Positions 35,718 to 44,852 of a stretch of 64,000 nucleotides of DNA are shown here, piece by piece. The DNA is from Croceicoccus estronivorus. GTDB taxonomy: Bacteria > Pseudomonadota > Alphaproteobacteria > Sphingomonadales > Sphingomonadaceae. The translations under genes were made by a program, and so were the position numbers. The stretch is from assembly GCF_001625325.1 (NCBI RefSeq), contig NZ_JRQQ01000008.1, positions 1 to 64,000 on the forward strand, in the 5' to 3' direction. The notes under the pieces are model-generated. The model saw only the letters and a program-made list of their open reading frames with translations. It did no database searches and was not told the origin of the DNA. Position 1 is the first letter of the stretch; each line of letters begins with the position of its first letter.

Positions 35718-36725
35718 ATGGCCAACTTTGACACAGGCCGTTCTGCGGGCCAGCTTGTGCGAATGGAGCGCAAAGAGCGAGGTGCGGGCGATTCGCACTC
35801 TGAAGCGGGAGGCGAAATCCCGGGGAGCAGGGGCAAAGCGGCCTATATTCTGGTCGATCCCGCTCCATCAGCCTTGCCGGTGCTTCTGGCAGTGCCGCAT
35901 GCCGGGCGCCACTATCCGGATGAACTTCTCCAAAGTATGCGCAATCCCGGGCTAGCCGGTTTGCGCCTGGAAGATCGCCATATCGACGGTGTGGCGAAGC
36001 TGGCCGCCCGCAGGACGAGCGCTGCGCTTTTGGTCGCGCATGCTCCGCGGGCGATGATCGATCTCAATCGCGCGCCGGGAGATCTTGATCGGGATATGGT
36101 GCGGGGCGGGGATGGCGGCGCTCAAAAGCAAACTTTGGTCGGTTGGCGTACACGCAGCGGTCTCGGGCTGATTCCCCGGCGCCTGCCCGGATTTGGGGAA
36201 TTGTGGAAAGGTCCGCTCGATTCCGCAGATGTCGAAGCGAGATTGCAGGGGGTGCATGTTCCCTATCATCGTGCACTGGGCGGAGCCCTTGCGCGAATGC
36301 GGGCGCGTTGGGGGGCTGCACTCTTGCTTGATATCCATTCCATGCCTCCGTTGCCCGCCAGATTTTCCGGTGCTCCGGCCCCGGTCTGTGTGCTGGGCGA
36401 CCGTTTCTCCATGAGCTGCAGCGGGGGATTGGCGGCTGCCGCATTCGATTATCTTTCCGATGCCGGGCTGATGGTTGCGCACAATCGCCCCTATGCGGGC
36501 GGCTATGTGCTCGAACGGCATGCGGCCCCATCCGAAGGCATTCATGCCTTGCAGATCGAATTTTGCCGTTCGCTGTATCTCGATTCGCAATTGATCGAAC
36601 CGTCGGAACACCTTCAGGTCGTTGCCGACATGCTGACAGGTCTGGTCCGCCACCTGGCGGAGCAAGTCGCGGCTATGGGACATTCCGGAGGAAGCGCGCG
36701 GCGCTGGAATCTCGCGGCTGAATGA
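35718..36725 (+). CDS. N-formylglutamate amidohydrolase
   Basis: Zinc-type hydrolase of 335 residues that releases formate and glutamate from N-formylglutamate, usually in histidine degradation. LAVPHAGRHYPDELL near residue 65 and LEDRHIDGVAK supply metal ligands. APRAMIDLNRAPGDLD is a family signature, and ALLLDIHSMPPLP and LEIEFCRSLYLD-like QIEFCRSLYLD complete the fold. The first ~45 residues are variable and the exact start is less sure, as no ribosome site is obvious at 35718. No other histidine-utilisation gene is nearby. It is divergent from cpdR. Confidence 0.85.
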   Translation: MANFDTGRSAGQLVRMERKERGAGDSHSEAGGEIPGSRGKAAYILVDPAPSALPVLLAVPHAGRHYPDELLQSMRNPGLAGLRLEDRHIDGVAKLAARRTSAALLVAHAPRAMIDLNRAPGDLDRDMVRGGDGGAQKQTLVGWRTRSGLGLIPRRLPGFGELWKGPLDSADVEARLQGVHVPYHRALGGALARMRARWGAALLLDIHSMPPLPARFSGAPAPVCVLGDRFSMSCSGGLAAAAFDYLSDAGLMVAHNRPYAGGYVLERHAAPSEGIHALQIEFCRSLYLDSQLIEPSEHLQVVADMLTGLVRHLAEQVAAMGHSGGSARRWNLAAE

Positions 36726-36763
36726 CGCAGCAATGCCTGCAAGACATATTGCCGAAGCACATG

Positions 36764-36793
36764 AAAAAACCACCCCGTGCATGCACGGGGTGG
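36764..36793 (-). terminator. 24-base perfect palindromic terminator
   Basis: CCACCCCGTGCA (36770-36781) pairs with TGCACGGGGTGG (36782-36793), a perfect palindrome centred on GCATGC. Six A on its left give a minus-strand TTTTTT tail, so it stops minus-strand transcripts from sapC. On the plus strand it also follows the amidohydrolase stop by 45 bases. Confidence 0.75.
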
Positions 36794-36883
36794 CCAAGGT
36801 TCAGGGAGGAGGTGCATTCACATGCACCTGTTCGACAGGCCATGAGGGAAAAACCCGCCGAACGTTCCTAAACTAGGTATTCT

Positions 36884-36921
36884 GCTTGCAAGTTGCAAGC
36901 CTTTCGCAGGATTCGCGAAAG
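36884..36921. repeat. Two back-to-back hairpins after sapC
   Basis: GCTTGCAA-G-TTGCAAGC (36884-36900) and CTTTCGC/GCGAAAG with a seven-base loop (36901-36921) touch each other. They lie nine bases after the sapC stop and precede the T-tailed terminator at 36764-36793. Likely mRNA 3'-end structure. Confidence 0.6.
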
Positions 36922-36929
36922 AGAAGTTT

Positions 36930-37706
36930 TCAGGCCGCGTTGGCGGGCAGCTTCGGCCCCTTGCCCTGAGCCACCTGGCGGCTGAAAACCGCGCGGATCA
37001 GGTCGAGCGAGAAGAGGTGTGCATAGACGAGCGCGAGGAAGCCATTGCGGTTCCATGCCCGCAGTTTGTCGCCACGCACGTCACGCAGTTTATCTTCATT
37101 GACCATCTGGAAACCGCGATAGACAAACGGCTTGTCTTCTGCGCCTTCCTGCTTGATCGCCACTTCGCCGTCCATCAGCAGATCGTTGTCCTGCAGTTCC
37201 TTGACGAACGCACCGGTCCGCTGGCCGGCTTCTTCGAAGCGCTGGCAGAACTGGAGCATTTCCTTGGTGACGGCAGAAGGCTTGCCATCTTCGAACAGCA
37301 CATTGCCGTCCTTGAAATCGCCGACCAGGCCGCTCGACGGGTCGAAGCAAAGCGAAAGCTCGTCCTTGTCCTTGCTCAGCTTGGCCAGAAGGAAAGGATA
37401 GCGGCGGGCATAGGCGGGCAGATAAACGTCGCCCGAGATGGTGCCATCGTCCGCGACGAAAGCGTTAACGCCTTCGTTGAGGCCCATCAGCGCCAACGGC
37501 ACCGGGTTCGGGCCGCTGCTGAACACGACCGGGAAATGACGCTGCACCATCGGGAATTCTTCGACCGTCACGGGAACCGCATGCTGACCGGCAAGCCAGA
37601 TCGCCTTGTCAGCCGTGCGCGCGCGCCAGGAACTGTGGTCGAGGCTGTTGAGCGGGGTAAGGTCGTTGTAGAACAGGGGCAGGGAAGTCTGCGGCGCGCT
37701 GGCCAT
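36930..37706 (-). CDS. SapC family protein
   Basis: Protein of 258 residues of the SapC family, named after an S-layer-associated protein of Campylobacter and common in sphingomonads. LPLFYNDLTPLNSLDHSSWR starts the domain, with AVPVTVEEFPMVQRHFPVVF, the VPLALMGLNEGVNAFVADDG part and AYARRYPFLL following, and DNDLLMDGEVAIK near the end. No signal peptide or membrane helix is seen, so it is probably cytoplasmic or peripheral. Function is unknown. GGAGAG precedes the ATG at 37706. It has a complex 3' end with three hairpins. Confidence 0.85.
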   Translation of the reverse strand: MASAPQTSLPLFYNDLTPLNSLDHSSWRARTADKAIWLAGQHAVPVTVEEFPMVQRHFPVVFSSGPNPVPLALMGLNEGVNAFVADDGTISGDVYLPAYARRYPFLLAKLSKDKDELSLCFDPSSGLVGDFKDGNVLFEDGKPSAVTKEMLQFCQRFEEAGQRTGAFVKELQDNDLLMDGEVAIKQEGAEDKPFVYRGFQMVNEDKLRDVRGDKLRAWNRNGFLALVYAHLFSLDLIRAVFSRQVAQGKGPKLPANAA

Positions 37707-37772
37707 GTGGCACTCTCCGAAAATTGGCTGCAATCTTGTCCGGGCTGGCGCCCGTCGGGTGAGCCGCAGGCT

Positions 37773-39242
37773 TTAAGGCGTCGATTGTTCAGGTGCAAGC
37801 GGGACAAGCTTGCCTGGATTAAGGATATTGAGCGGATCCAGAGCTTTTTTCACGGTGCGCATCGTGCCCAGCCGAACCGGGTCGCCCAGGCGTGCCAGTT
37901 CGGAGAGCTTGGCCTGGCCGATGCCATGCTCCGCGCTGATCGATCCGCCCCATTCCGTAACACAATCATAGACGAAGGCGCTGATCGGCTTACCCTCTGT
38001 CTTCTGCCACTCGCCCCACAGGGAGCCGGGCGGGGCGAGGACATGCAAATGCACATTACCGTCACCCAGATGCCCGTATGCGATGGCCCTGGTGCCGGGA
38101 AACCGCTCCTCGACGCGGGCAGTAACCATATCGACGAAATCGGGCATTTTCTCAACAGCAACCGAAATGTCATGCTGAACGGCGGGGCCGCGGGCCCGCT
38201 CGGCGGCTGAAATCGATTCGCGCAGAAGCCAGAACGCTTCTGCCTGGGCATCATTGGCGGCAATCGTCGCATTGTCGATCAGACCATTTTCCAGCGCACT
38301 GGCAAGCAAGCGCTCTGCAAGATCCTGCAACTGGTCGGCTCCGGAAGGATCGGCGACCAGTTCGATCAGGACATGCCACGGGTGTTCCGTGTCGAGCGGG
38401 GCCCGGCTGCCGGGAATATGCTTGAGGACTGCGGCGAGACTGTAGGCTGGAATTATCTCGAACCCTTCGACCGCTTCGGCCGCAGTGGCTTCGCAATGAA
38501 GCAGCAGGGCACGTGCGCGTTGCAATGAAGCGAGTCCGGCCCAAAGCACTCGACGTGCGCCGATTGCCGGGAGGAGGCGCAGTGTCGCGGCAGTTACAAT
38601 GCCCAGCGTTCCTTCCGACCCGATGAGCAATTGTTTGAGATCGAACCCGCGATTGTCCTTTTTCAGCGGAGTCAGGCCATTGAACAGGCTGCCGTCTGCC
38701 AGAACGGCCTGTAGCCCGAGAACCTGAGCGCGCATCGTGCCATGCCGCAGGACCTGCGTGCCACCGGCATTGGTCGAAATCAGGCCACCGATCGTGGCGG
38801 AGCCCTTGCCGCCGAGAGTGAGCGGAAAACGCAGGCTCTCCCGTTCTGCCGCCTCATGCAGATTCTGCAGAACCACGCCTGCTTCGCATGTGACCTGAAG
38901 GGATTCGGCGTCGATTGTGTGGATCGTATCCATCCGGCGCAACGACAGGAGCAGCTGGCGGCCTGATGAATCCGGAGTCGCGCCCCCGCACATGCCGCTA
39001 TTTCCGCCTTGGGGAACGATCGCAACGTCATGATCGACGCAAAGGCGGACCAGCGCAGCGACTTCCTCTGCTGAGGCGGGGGAGGCCATTGCCAATGCTT
39101 CGCCTTTGTAAACACCCCGCCAATCGGTCAGCCACGGATCGAGCAGGTCGGGATCGCGAGTGAGGCCCCTCGGGCCCAGAATACGCTCAGCCTTATTGAG
39201 AAACGGAGCAAGATCGCGGGATGTTTCAACTGTTTGGCTCAT
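37773..39242 (-). CDS. FAD-binding D-2-hydroxyacid dehydrogenase (GlcD/D2HGDH-like)
   Basis: Flavoenzyme of 489 residues. The PCMH-type FAD domain has VRLCVDHDVAIVPQGGNSGM and the signature LGGKGSATIGGLISTNAGGTQVLRHGT near residue 140. KQLLIGSEGTLGIVTAATLRL follows, and the C-terminal cap ends GSISAEHGIGQAKLSELARL and DPLNILNPGKL, the typical metal/substrate region. It oxidises a D-2-hydroxy acid such as D-2-hydroxyglutarate, D-lactate or glycolate; I favour the D-2-hydroxyglutarate group because the protein is single-chain and lacks Fe-S motifs. GGAAAGGAG precedes the ATG at 39242. Confidence 0.88.
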   Translation of the reverse strand: MSQTVETSRDLAPFLNKAERILGPRGLTRDPDLLDPWLTDWRGVYKGEALAMASPASAEEVAALVRLCVDHDVAIVPQGGNSGMCGGATPDSSGRQLLLSLRRMDTIHTIDAESLQVTCEAGVVLQNLHEAAERESLRFPLTLGGKGSATIGGLISTNAGGTQVLRHGTMRAQVLGLQAVLADGSLFNGLTPLKKDNRGFDLKQLLIGSEGTLGIVTAATLRLLPAIGARRVLWAGLASLQRARALLLHCEATAAEAVEGFEIIPAYSLAAVLKHIPGSRAPLDTEHPWHVLIELVADPSGADQLQDLAERLLASALENGLIDNATIAANDAQAEAFWLLRESISAAERARGPAVQHDISVAVEKMPDFVDMVTARVEERFPGTRAIAYGHLGDGNVHLHVLAPPGSLWGEWQKTEGKPISAFVYDCVTEWGGSISAEHGIGQAKLSELARLGDPVRLGTMRTVKKALDPLNILNPGKLVPLAPEQSTP

Positions 39243-39412
39243 GGCTCCTTTCCTATGCAACGGCCAACGCACTATTGCCAGCGGCCAAACCTTTCGCGTA
39301 GCGGGTTAAGCCGCCATTCAAGCGTGAGGGCTATCCATTGCACCGTGGTTCCGCTGCTGCGTGCCATGTGACGACTCCATCGACTGATCCAGGGAGCGAC
39401 ATTCTCTTTGCC

Positions 39413-40016
39413 ATGAACAGTCTGGCTGCCTTGCTAGTTCCCGCATTGTTGTTGGTTGCGCCGGCAAATCCGACGTCGGATCAGGATGGTTCGCGGGATG
39501 AATCGGATGCGACCGCCGGGTTGATGCCTGCGCCGGAATCGGATGATGCCGATGAAATGCCGTCCAGAGCCGTCCAGAGCCGTCGCGCCGGTCTGGCGGG
39601 ATCTCACCAGTTCCTTCCAGGCTCCCACCCAGAATCAGGTACGTATCCAGCAGCGTGTGATTATTCGCATTGCTCCGCGGCAGCCAACAATGCCTTCCGA
39701 CATGTTGAGCGCCCTGCCGCAAGGCGAGATCACCCCCCATTACGAGGAACGTAAATTCGGCAAATGCGTCCCCGTCAAAGGGATCGCGGGGGTTCAGGTC
39801 AACGGCAGCAATCGCCTGCTGTTGTTCCTCCGGGATCGCCGCATTCTGTCGGCTACGCTGGATAAATCCTGCCGTGCCCGTGATTTCTATTCCGGATTTT
39901 ATATCGAACCGAATGAGGATGGCCTGTTGTGCAGCGGCCGTGACCAACTTCATTCGCGGGCTGGCACGAACTGCAATCTGGGTAAGCTGCGGCGGCTGAT
40001 CCTCGTCGGACGTTAA
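39413..40016 (+). pseudogene. Secreted-protein gene broken by a 10-bp tandem duplication
   Basis: Frame 1 starts MNSLAALLVPALLLVAPANP, a signal peptide, and runs to ADEMPSRAV at 39580; the remaining ~145 residues continue in a different frame (APVWRDLTSSFQAPTQNQVR, then GKCVPVKGIAGVQVNGSNRL and a final KLRRLILVGR). The switch is exactly at CGTCCAGAGC repeated twice (39561-39580) and followed by CGTC. Removing one copy joins the frames as DEMPSRAVAPVWRD and gives one protein of 197 residues. So the sequence shows a recent duplication, a phase-variable site or a sequencing error. Three Cys in the second half suggest disulfides. The family is not recognised. Confidence 0.72.
39561..39580 (+). 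repeat. 10-bp tandem duplication causing a frameshift
   Basis: CGTCCAGAGC occurs twice without a gap, followed by a partial third CGTC. Ten bases are not a multiple of three, and deleting one copy restores the frame of the surrounding gene. Confidence 0.85.
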
Positions 40017-40168
40017 TCGGCCTGCCCACCGGCAATACCGCTCTTTCCTTGACTTTTGGCGTCACATCGGCAAAGGGCCCCACGATTTGCGCGAGGAGAC
40101 AAAGGTCTCTGGAAATGCGGTCGGACGGTCGATAGCGACCGCCCACAATCCGGAAAATCAGGACGCCT

Positions 40169-41503
40169 ATGAAATTTGCCGATCTCGGCCTGTCAGATGA
40201 ATTGCTGCAAGCGGTGGAAGAAGCCGGCTATACTGAGCCGACGCCGATCCAGGCGCAGGCGATACCGCAAGTTCAGATGATGAAGGATCTGATCGCGATT
40301 GCGCAGACTGGGACCGGCAAGACCGCCAGCTTCGTATTGCCGATGATCGACATTCTCGCACATGGCCGACGTCGTGCGTTGATGCCGCGGTCGCTGATCC
40401 TTGAGCCCACTCGTGAACTGGCAGCCCAGGTCGCTGAAAACTTCGACAAGTACGGTAAGAACCACGATCTGAAGATGGCCTTGCTGATCGGCGGCGTGCA
40501 GATGGGCGATCAGGTCAAGGCGTTGAACGAGGGGGTCGACGTTCTGATCGCCACGCCAGGGCGTTTGATGGATCTGTTCGAACGCGGGAAGATTCTGCTG
40601 ACCGGTTGCGATTTGCTTGTCATCGACGAGGCTGACCGGATGCTCGACATGGGATTCATTCCGGATATCGAGACGATCTGTTCCAAGCTGCCGGCCAATC
40701 GCCAGACCCTGCTTTTTTCGGCAACGATGCCGCCCCCGATCAAGAAACTGTCGGACAAGTTTCTGACCAACCCGAAATATATCGAGGTGGCGCGGCCTGC
40801 GAGTGCGAATGTCAACATTGCACAGCATAAAGTTATGGTTGCACCCCGCAAGAAGCGCGAGATTCTGCGGGAATTGCTGCGGACGGACAATGTCAGCACC
40901 GCGATCGTCTTTGCCAACCGCAAGACGACTGTGCGTGAACTTGCCAAAAGCTTGAACTCCCACGGCTTTTCAGCCGGTGAAATCCATGGCGATATGGACC
41001 AATCGGCCCGCATTGCCGAACTGGATCTCTTCAAGCAGGGGAAAATCAACATCCTCTGTGCCAGCGACGTTGCCGCTCGCGGTCTCGATGTGAAAGGCGT
41101 GTCCCACGTCTTCAATTTCGATACCCCCTGGCATCCCGACGATTATGTTCATCGCATCGGTCGTACCGGCCGTGCCGGGGCGACGGGGCGGGCATTTACC
41201 TTCGTCACCGATGACGATGCCGAAGCCATCGCAAATGTCGAAAAGCTGACCGGCATGAAAATTCCGGTGTTCACGCCGGATGGGGCGGTGACGGACGAGC
41301 GTGAGGAAAAACCGCGCAAGACCGGAAGATCGCGTGGCGAAGATCGTGCTCCTCGCGAAGAGAAGCCGGAGCGCAAACCGAGGCGAGAGCGAGCGCCCGC
41401 TCGCCGGGATACGGCGCGTGCTGCACCACAGCCGGTCGATGACCGTCCCGACGATGGCTGGAATGGCCCTGTTCCGGAGTTTCTCAGCGTATCGGTGGGC
41501 TGA
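40169..41503 (+). CDS. DEAD-box RNA helicase (RhlE-like)
   Basis: ATP-dependent RNA helicase of 444 residues acting in ribosome assembly or RNA decay. The Q motif TEPTPIQAQAIPQ, Walker A AQTGTGKTASF (residues 45-55), PTRELA, the DEAD motif LVIDEADRMLDMGF near residue 150, SATMPP and the C-terminal HRIGRTGRAG are all present. The tail past residue 380 is rich in Arg and Lys and likely disordered, as in RhlE/CsdA paralogues, so the exact paralogue is not certain. It is convergent with uvrD 29 bases away. Confidence 0.9.
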   Translation: MKFADLGLSDELLQAVEEAGYTEPTPIQAQAIPQVQMMKDLIAIAQTGTGKTASFVLPMIDILAHGRRRALMPRSLILEPTRELAAQVAENFDKYGKNHDLKMALLIGGVQMGDQVKALNEGVDVLIATPGRLMDLFERGKILLTGCDLLVIDEADRMLDMGFIPDIETICSKLPANRQTLLFSATMPPPIKKLSDKFLTNPKYIEVARPASANVNIAQHKVMVAPRKKREILRELLRTDNVSTAIVFANRKTTVRELAKSLNSHGFSAGEIHGDMDQSARIAELDLFKQGKINILCASDVAARGLDVKGVSHVFNFDTPWHPDDYVHRIGRTGRAGATGRAFTFVTDDDAEAIANVEKLTGMKIPVFTPDGAVTDEREEKPRKTGRSRGEDRAPREEKPERKPRRERAPARRDTARAAPQPVDDRPDDGWNGPVPEFLSVSVG

Positions 41504-41532
41504 GATTTTCCGGCACCTCGCGCCGCCTTTCG

Positions 41533-43866
41533 TTACGATGCGAGTGAAACGAAACTGTCGAGCACGCGTTTGTGGCCGGCATTTTCGAATTCGACTTCCA
41601 GTTTGTTGCCTTCCTGGCCAACGACTTTGCCGTAACCGAATTTTTCATGGAAGACGCGTGCGCCTAACGCGATGTCGCTTCGTGGCTTGGCGGCAAAGCT
41701 GGCTGCGCTGCGCGTAGCTTCTTTTACCCGGCGGGGCATGGGATCGTAATCGGATGAGGCTGCTCGCTGCCAGCCGGGGCCGCGATTTTGGGCGCGCTGG
41801 GGTTTGTCACGCGCGACGTGAGCGAACGGATCGTCCCGTTCGGACCAGTTGGCCCGCCACAGAGAGGCCCCGCCGCTGAGCGTCGTTTCCTGCTCGATGT
41901 GTGCGTCGGGCAGTTCTTCTACAAATCGCGAGGGTATCGAACTGGTCCATTGGCCATAGATGCGGCGGTTGGCGGCATGGACGATAGTGCAGCGGCGGCG
42001 TGCCCGCGTGATGGCGACATAGGCCAGGCGGCGCTCTTCCTCCAGACTGGCGAGGCCGCCTTCGTCCAGTGATCGTTGACTGGGAAACACGCCTTCCTCC
42101 CAACCGGGCAGGAATACGTGATCGAACTCCAGCCCTTTGGCGGCATGGATCGTCATGATGGTGACTTTCTCGCCATCGTTGGCCGCGTCATTGTCCATCA
42201 CCAGACTGACATGCTCAAGGAAATCGCCCAACGTGGCGTAATCCTCCATCGCGCGGGCCAATTCGGAAAGGTTTTCCAGGCGTCCTGCGCTTTCAGGAGA
42301 GCGTTCGGCCTGCAGCATGGCGTTATAGCCTGATTCCTCCAGAATCGTTCGCAGCAATTCCGATGGGCTCAGCGTTTCGGCTTGCTCACGCCAGCGGACA
42401 AAGTCGCCAACAAGGGCGGCCATCGTGTTTCTTGCCCGCGGGGCCAGTCCTTCGTCTTCGGCCAGCGTGGCCATGCCGGAAAAAAGTGACTGGCCGAGAT
42501 CGCGTGCCGTTCTGCGCATCGTTTCCAGGGCCTTGGTGCCAAGGCCTCGCTTCGGCTGGTTGTAAATCCGTTCGAGCGCAAGATCGTCCTGCGGCTGTGC
42601 AGTCACGCGCAAATAGGCGAGGGCATCGCGGATTTCGGCTCTTTCGTAAAACCGGAATCCTCCGACAATCTTGTATGGCAGCCCGATCTGAATGAACCGG
42701 TCTTCGAATTCACGAGTCTGGTATTGGGCGCGGACAAGGATCGCCACTCTGTCCAGCGCCGCGCCTTCTCGTTCCAATCGTTCTATTTCATCGCCGATCC
42801 GGCGGGCTTCTTCGGGGGCATCCCATACGCCGATGACGCGAACTTTTTCGCCGTTGGAACTTTCTGTCCAGAGGGTTTTGCCCAGTCGCTGGCTGTTCTC
42901 CCCGATCAGGCCTGAAGCAGCGGCGAGGATTTCCGGTGTCGAACGATAGTTCTGTTCGAGGCGGATTACTTTCGTTCCCGGAAAATCCTTCTCAAATCGC
43001 AGGATATTGGCGACTTCCGCACCCCGCCATGAATAGATCGACTGGTCATCGTCACCGACCACGCAGATGTTTTTCCGTACCTGAGCCAGAAGGCGCAACC
43101 AGAGGTACTGGACGGCGTTGGTGTCCTGATATTCGTCCACCATGATGTATTTGAAACGCTGCTGATACTGTTCGAGCACGTCACGGTGTTTGCGAAAGAT
43201 GTTCAGGACGTGAAGCATGAGATCGCCGAAATCACAGGCATTCAGGGCTTTGAGGCGTTCCTGATAGAGCTGATAGAAATGTTGCCCCCTGCCATTCGCA
43301 TAGGCTTCATTTTCGACAGCATCGAGATCGCCGGGGTTCAGCCCGCGATTCTTCCAGCGGTCGATGAAACCGGCGAGCTGGCGTGCCGGCCACCGCTTTT
43401 CATCCAGCCCATGCTCTACGATCAATTGCTTGAGCAGCCGGATCTGATCGTCCGTATCAATAATCGTATAGTTCGGCTCCAGCCCGGCGAGTTCTGCGTG
43501 GCGACGCAACATCTTTGCGCAGATCGCGTGGAAAGTTCCGAGCCAGGGCATGCCTTCCATGGCGGGGCCAGCCAAGTGGCTTACGCGTTCGCGCATCTCG
43601 CGCGCCGCCTTGTTCGTGAATGTGACGCAGAGGATTTCACTGGGCCACGCCCGCCGGGTTGCCACCAGATGGGCAAGCCTGGTCGTAAGGGCGGCGGTCT
43701 TCCCGGTGCCGGCGCCAGCCAGCATCAGGACCGGCCCTTCTGTGGTCAGTACTGCTTCCCGCTGTGGGGGATTCAGCCCCGAAAGATACGGGGGATCGTT
43801 TCGGGTTTCGGACGCAGGGTCCACGGGGTTTTCGGATTGGGTCACAGGCGAACAGCTAGGGAACAT
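41533..43866 (-). CDS. UvrD/PcrA family DNA helicase
   Basis: Superfamily 1A helicase of 777 residues for repair and replication restart. LNPPQREAVLTTEGPVLMLA leads to Walker A AGAGTGKTAALTTRL (~50-57). DEYQDTNAVQYLWL is motif II, GDDDQSIYSWRGAE motif III, HAAKGLEFDHVFLPGWEEG motif V and YVAITRARRR motif VI. The C-terminal GARVFHEKFGYGKVVGQEGN stretch is the Tudor-like domain that contacts RNA polymerase. UvrD and PcrA cannot be separated by sequence in this group. It is divergent from the small secreted-protein gene at 43962. Confidence 0.93.
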   Translation of the reverse strand: MFPSCSPVTQSENPVDPASETRNDPPYLSGLNPPQREAVLTTEGPVLMLAGAGTGKTAALTTRLAHLVATRRAWPSEILCVTFTNKAAREMRERVSHLAGPAMEGMPWLGTFHAICAKMLRRHAELAGLEPNYTIIDTDDQIRLLKQLIVEHGLDEKRWPARQLAGFIDRWKNRGLNPGDLDAVENEAYANGRGQHFYQLYQERLKALNACDFGDLMLHVLNIFRKHRDVLEQYQQRFKYIMVDEYQDTNAVQYLWLRLLAQVRKNICVVGDDDQSIYSWRGAEVANILRFEKDFPGTKVIRLEQNYRSTPEILAAASGLIGENSQRLGKTLWTESSNGEKVRVIGVWDAPEEARRIGDEIERLEREGAALDRVAILVRAQYQTREFEDRFIQIGLPYKIVGGFRFYERAEIRDALAYLRVTAQPQDDLALERIYNQPKRGLGTKALETMRRTARDLGQSLFSGMATLAEDEGLAPRARNTMAALVGDFVRWREQAETLSPSELLRTILEESGYNAMLQAERSPESAGRLENLSELARAMEDYATLGDFLEHVSLVMDNDAANDGEKVTIMTIHAAKGLEFDHVFLPGWEEGVFPSQRSLDEGGLASLEEERRLAYVAITRARRRCTIVHAANRRIYGQWTSSIPSRFVEELPDAHIEQETTLSGGASLWRANWSERDDPFAHVARDKPQRAQNRGPGWQRAASSDYDPMPRRVKEATRSAASFAAKPRSDIALGARVFHEKFGYGKVVGQEGNKLEVEFENAGHKRVLDSFVSLAS

Positions 43867-43961
43867 CTAGGCATGGTTCAAGCGCGGATCGTCAGGCTGA
43901 CCGGAACTCGGCAGGCTGCGGCCCGTTTCTTCTGTCGTAGATGCAAGACAGGAGCTGCACA

Positions 43962-44285
43962 ATGAAGACACTGTCATTGATTTCCATTGCTGCGCTTTCC
44001 CTGGCCGGGAGTGCGACTGCACTGCACGCTCAGGAAGCGGGCACTGTGATCCAGACGCAGGCCAATCCGGAAGCACAGCAGACGCCGAGTGCGGGGCCTC
44101 CGGTTCCCGAAACTGCTGAAGACACCGTGAGGCCTTCTATGCCTGCAGACCCGACATACCAAGGCGGGCCATACAAGGGGGCATTAACGCCGCCGCCGCC
44201 CGAAGCCATGAACAAGGACTATCCCGTGTGTAAGGGTGACGTGCAGGACAGTTGCATCAATCCCGGGGCCGCGCGCAGAAAGTAA
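43962..44285 (+). CDS. Small secreted hypothetical protein
   Basis: Exported protein of 107 residues. The signal peptide MKTLSLISIAALSLAGSATALHAQ is followed by a Pro/Gln/Ala-rich linker and a conserved C-terminus YPVCKGDVQDSCINPGAARR with two Cys that can pair. Similar Cys-containing tails occur in many sphingomonad secreted proteins of unknown function. AGGAG lies before the ATG at 43962. Confidence 0.72.
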   Translation: MKTLSLISIAALSLAGSATALHAQEAGTVIQTQANPEAQQTPSAGPPVPETAEDTVRPSMPADPTYQGGPYKGALTPPPPEAMNKDYPVCKGDVQDSCINPGAARRK

Positions 44286-44303
44286 GCCTCTGTCTGTGGC
44301 CCT

Positions 44304-44852
44304 CTATTCGGCGGCAAGGCGTAGCAAGTGCAATCGCGCCTTGCCGCTGTCCCGTGTGGCGTCGATTGCGAAGCCTTTGACATCCAGCGGTTCACCGCGC
44401 CCGGTTTCGACACTGATCCATGCGCCAGGCGTGATCCATCCCAGCCGCCTGAGCTTGTCCAATGCCACCGCCCCCGCGCCGCTGGCGTAGGGTGGGTCAA
44501 GCAGCAGCAAATCAGGCGTGCGTTTGGCCGGGCCGAGGGCCAGAACGGACGTTGCCCGGACATCGCATCGCGACTCGGCATGGAAATTGGCGATATTGCT
44601 GCGCAAGGCGCGCAGGGCGGCTGCGTCCTGTTCCACAAAGATCGCCTCTGCCGCACCGCGCGACAGGGCTTCCAGGCCCAGCGCGCCAGACCCGGCAAAC
44701 AGATCGGCCACCAGCAAACCTTCGAAACTGCCGAGTCTGCTGGTTAGCATGGAAAACAGGGTTTCGCGCGTACGGTCGGCCGTCGGGCGGGTCGTGTCGC
44801 CTTCAGGCGCGCGCAGTTTGCGGCCACGCCACTCGCCGGCGATGATCCTCAT
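44304..44852 (-). CDS. rsmD: 16S rRNA (guanine966-N2)-methyltransferase RsmD
   Basis: Methylates G966 of 16S rRNA on the small subunit. The 182 residues match the family. MRIIAGEWRGRKLRAPEG starts the N-terminal RNA-binding part, RPTADRTRETLFSML follows, LVADLFAGSGALGLEALSRG is the SAM motif, and LLLLDPPYASG is the catalytic D/NPPY motif. The ATG at 44852 overlaps the upstream pseudouridine-synthase stop by ATGA, so the two rRNA/RNA-modification genes are coupled. Confidence 0.93.
   Translation of the reverse strand: MRIIAGEWRGRKLRAPEGDTTRPTADRTRETLFSMLTSRLGSFEGLLVADLFAGSGALGLEALSRGAAEAIFVEQDAAALRALRSNIANFHAESRCDVRATSVLALGPAKRTPDLLLLDPPYASGAGAVALDKLRRLGWITPGAWISVETGRGEPLDVKGFAIDATRDSGKARLHLLRLAAE

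Noticed and set aside
35718-35745. Third copy of the 25-bp palindrome at the start of the amidohydrolase gene (AACTTTGACACAGG)
   Set aside because: Only a short stretch resembles it, with the wrong order around the core; not counted as a copy.
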